Shown here: piece by piece, positions 63,694 through 64,000 of the stretch
How the letters are laid out: the number at the start of each line of letters is the position of its first letter
How positions within the stretch are numbered: position 1 is the stretch's first letter
Assembly: GCF_003031265.1 (NCBI RefSeq)
Contig: NZ_CP019966.1
Coordinates: forward strand, 5,176,501 to 5,240,500
DNA length: 64,000 nucleotides
Direction of reading: 5' to 3'
Source: Rhodopseudomonas palustris
GTDB taxonomy: Bacteria > Pseudomonadota > Alphaproteobacteria > Rhizobiales > Xanthobacteraceae
Notes under the pieces: model-generated
Told to the model about the DNA's origin: nothing
Database searches by the model: none
What the model saw: the letters and a program-made list of their open reading frames with translations, nothing else
Translations under genes and position numbers: made by a program

Positions 63694-64000
63694 TCAGGCC
63701 GGCTTGCGGAGTCCAAGAGACACCGGCTCGGCGCTGCGCAGCAGCCTGGCCCGCTCGGTGTTCGGCCATAGCAGCACCAGGCCGGCGATGCCGGAAACGA
63801 TCAGCACCGCGCCGTTGATGGCGTAGCCGACCACATAGCCGTGCAGCAGCGAACTGGCGTGCTGCAGCACGCTGCCCATCACCCAGGGCGCGATGATCCC
63901 CGCCAGCGTGTACAGCGCGCCGTAGATCGCGATCGCGGCGCCGCGCTGCGACACCGGGGCGAACTCGGCGATCATCGGCGGACACACCACGTAGATCGAG
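63694..64000 (-). CDS. MFS transporter, C-terminal part (runs off window)
   Basis: 102 codons, open to the right edge. SIYVVCPPMIAEFAPVSQRGAAIAIYGALYTLAGIIAPWVMGSVLQHASSLLHGYVVGYAINGAVLIVSGIAGLVLLWPNTERARLL: the last two or three helices and the AxRGxA-type loop of an anion:cation-symporter-like MFS protein. The N-terminal half lies outside the window. Confidence 0.82.
   Translation of the reverse strand, partial: SIYVVCPPMIAEFAPVSQRGAAIAIYGALYTLAGIIAPWVMGSVLQHASSLLHGYVVGYAINGAVLIVSGIAGLVLLWPNTERARLLRSAEPVSLGLRKPA

Overview
The window is high-G+C DNA from an alphaproteobacterium of the Rhodopseudomonas/Bradyrhizobium group (Nitrobacteraceae), most like Rhodopseudomonas palustris. The pointers are GcrA next to argD-argF, the phoR-pstSCAB-phoU-phoB order, a SAM-II riboswitch before metZ, a candidate EcfG-type promoter, the GTCATTGCGAG-type palindromic repeats common in this group, and the codon use. 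The species is inferred from gene content and style, not from a search. The window is ordinary chromosome: I see no prophage, insertion sequence, CRISPR array, rRNA operon or complete defence island.

Layout. 1-5.7 kb: the end of a TonB-dependent receptor, a PRC-barrel protein behind a GGAAC-N16-CGTT promoter, two convergent GH13 glycoside hydrolases, and a protein with 10-residue tandem repeats. 5.9-13.8 kb: two small membrane-anchored proteins, tRNA-Gly(CCC), an O6-alkylguanine-DNA alkyltransferase, a MATE exporter, an unidentified protein, a sorbosone-dehydrogenase-like lipoprotein, a nucleotidyltransferase/HEPN pair, and a two-domain dCTP deaminase. 13.9-19.1 kb: SAM-II riboswitch with a terminator and metZ, an OpgC-like acyltransferase operon with two SGNH-fold proteins, and apaG. 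19.1-25.3 kb: an Ala-rich accessory-looking gene, hslO, argF-argD, and gcrA with clustered GANTC sites.

25.8-35.7 kb is the phosphate regulon, all on the minus strand: a YbhN/MprF-type membrane protein, phoR, a three-repeat Pho box, pstS, pstC, pstA, pstB, phoU, phoB. Upstream lie a BON/OmpA-domain envelope protein and a small membrane protein. 35.8-45.8 kb: a NodB-type deacetylase, an SDR dehydrogenase, a BzdR/BoxR-type regulator (XRE HTH fused to a shikimate-kinase-like domain), a UgpB-like binding protein with no transporter beside it, divergent from a histidine kinase / REC-histidine kinase / OmpR-type regulator operon, and an ECF sigma factor.

46.2-64 kb: a bd-type oxidase operon (CydA/CioA, CydB/CioB, DUF2474), an L,D-transpeptidase, an AapJ-type binding protein, two acyl-CoA dehydrogenases, a CMD-family protein, two MFS transporters, a DUF938 methyltransferase, a cobalamin riboswitch and BtuB-type receptor, two small polar proteins, an ATP-grasp protein divergent from a LivK-type binding protein, and the end of another MFS transporter.

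The least-described arrangements are (i) the binding protein plus two-kinase cascade at 38.9-45.0 kb, (ii) the OpgC/SGNH/SGNH operon, where one SGNH protein has lost catalytic residues, (iii) a possible orphan sRNA ending at 46079, and (iv) the perfect dyad upstream of the BzdR-like gene.
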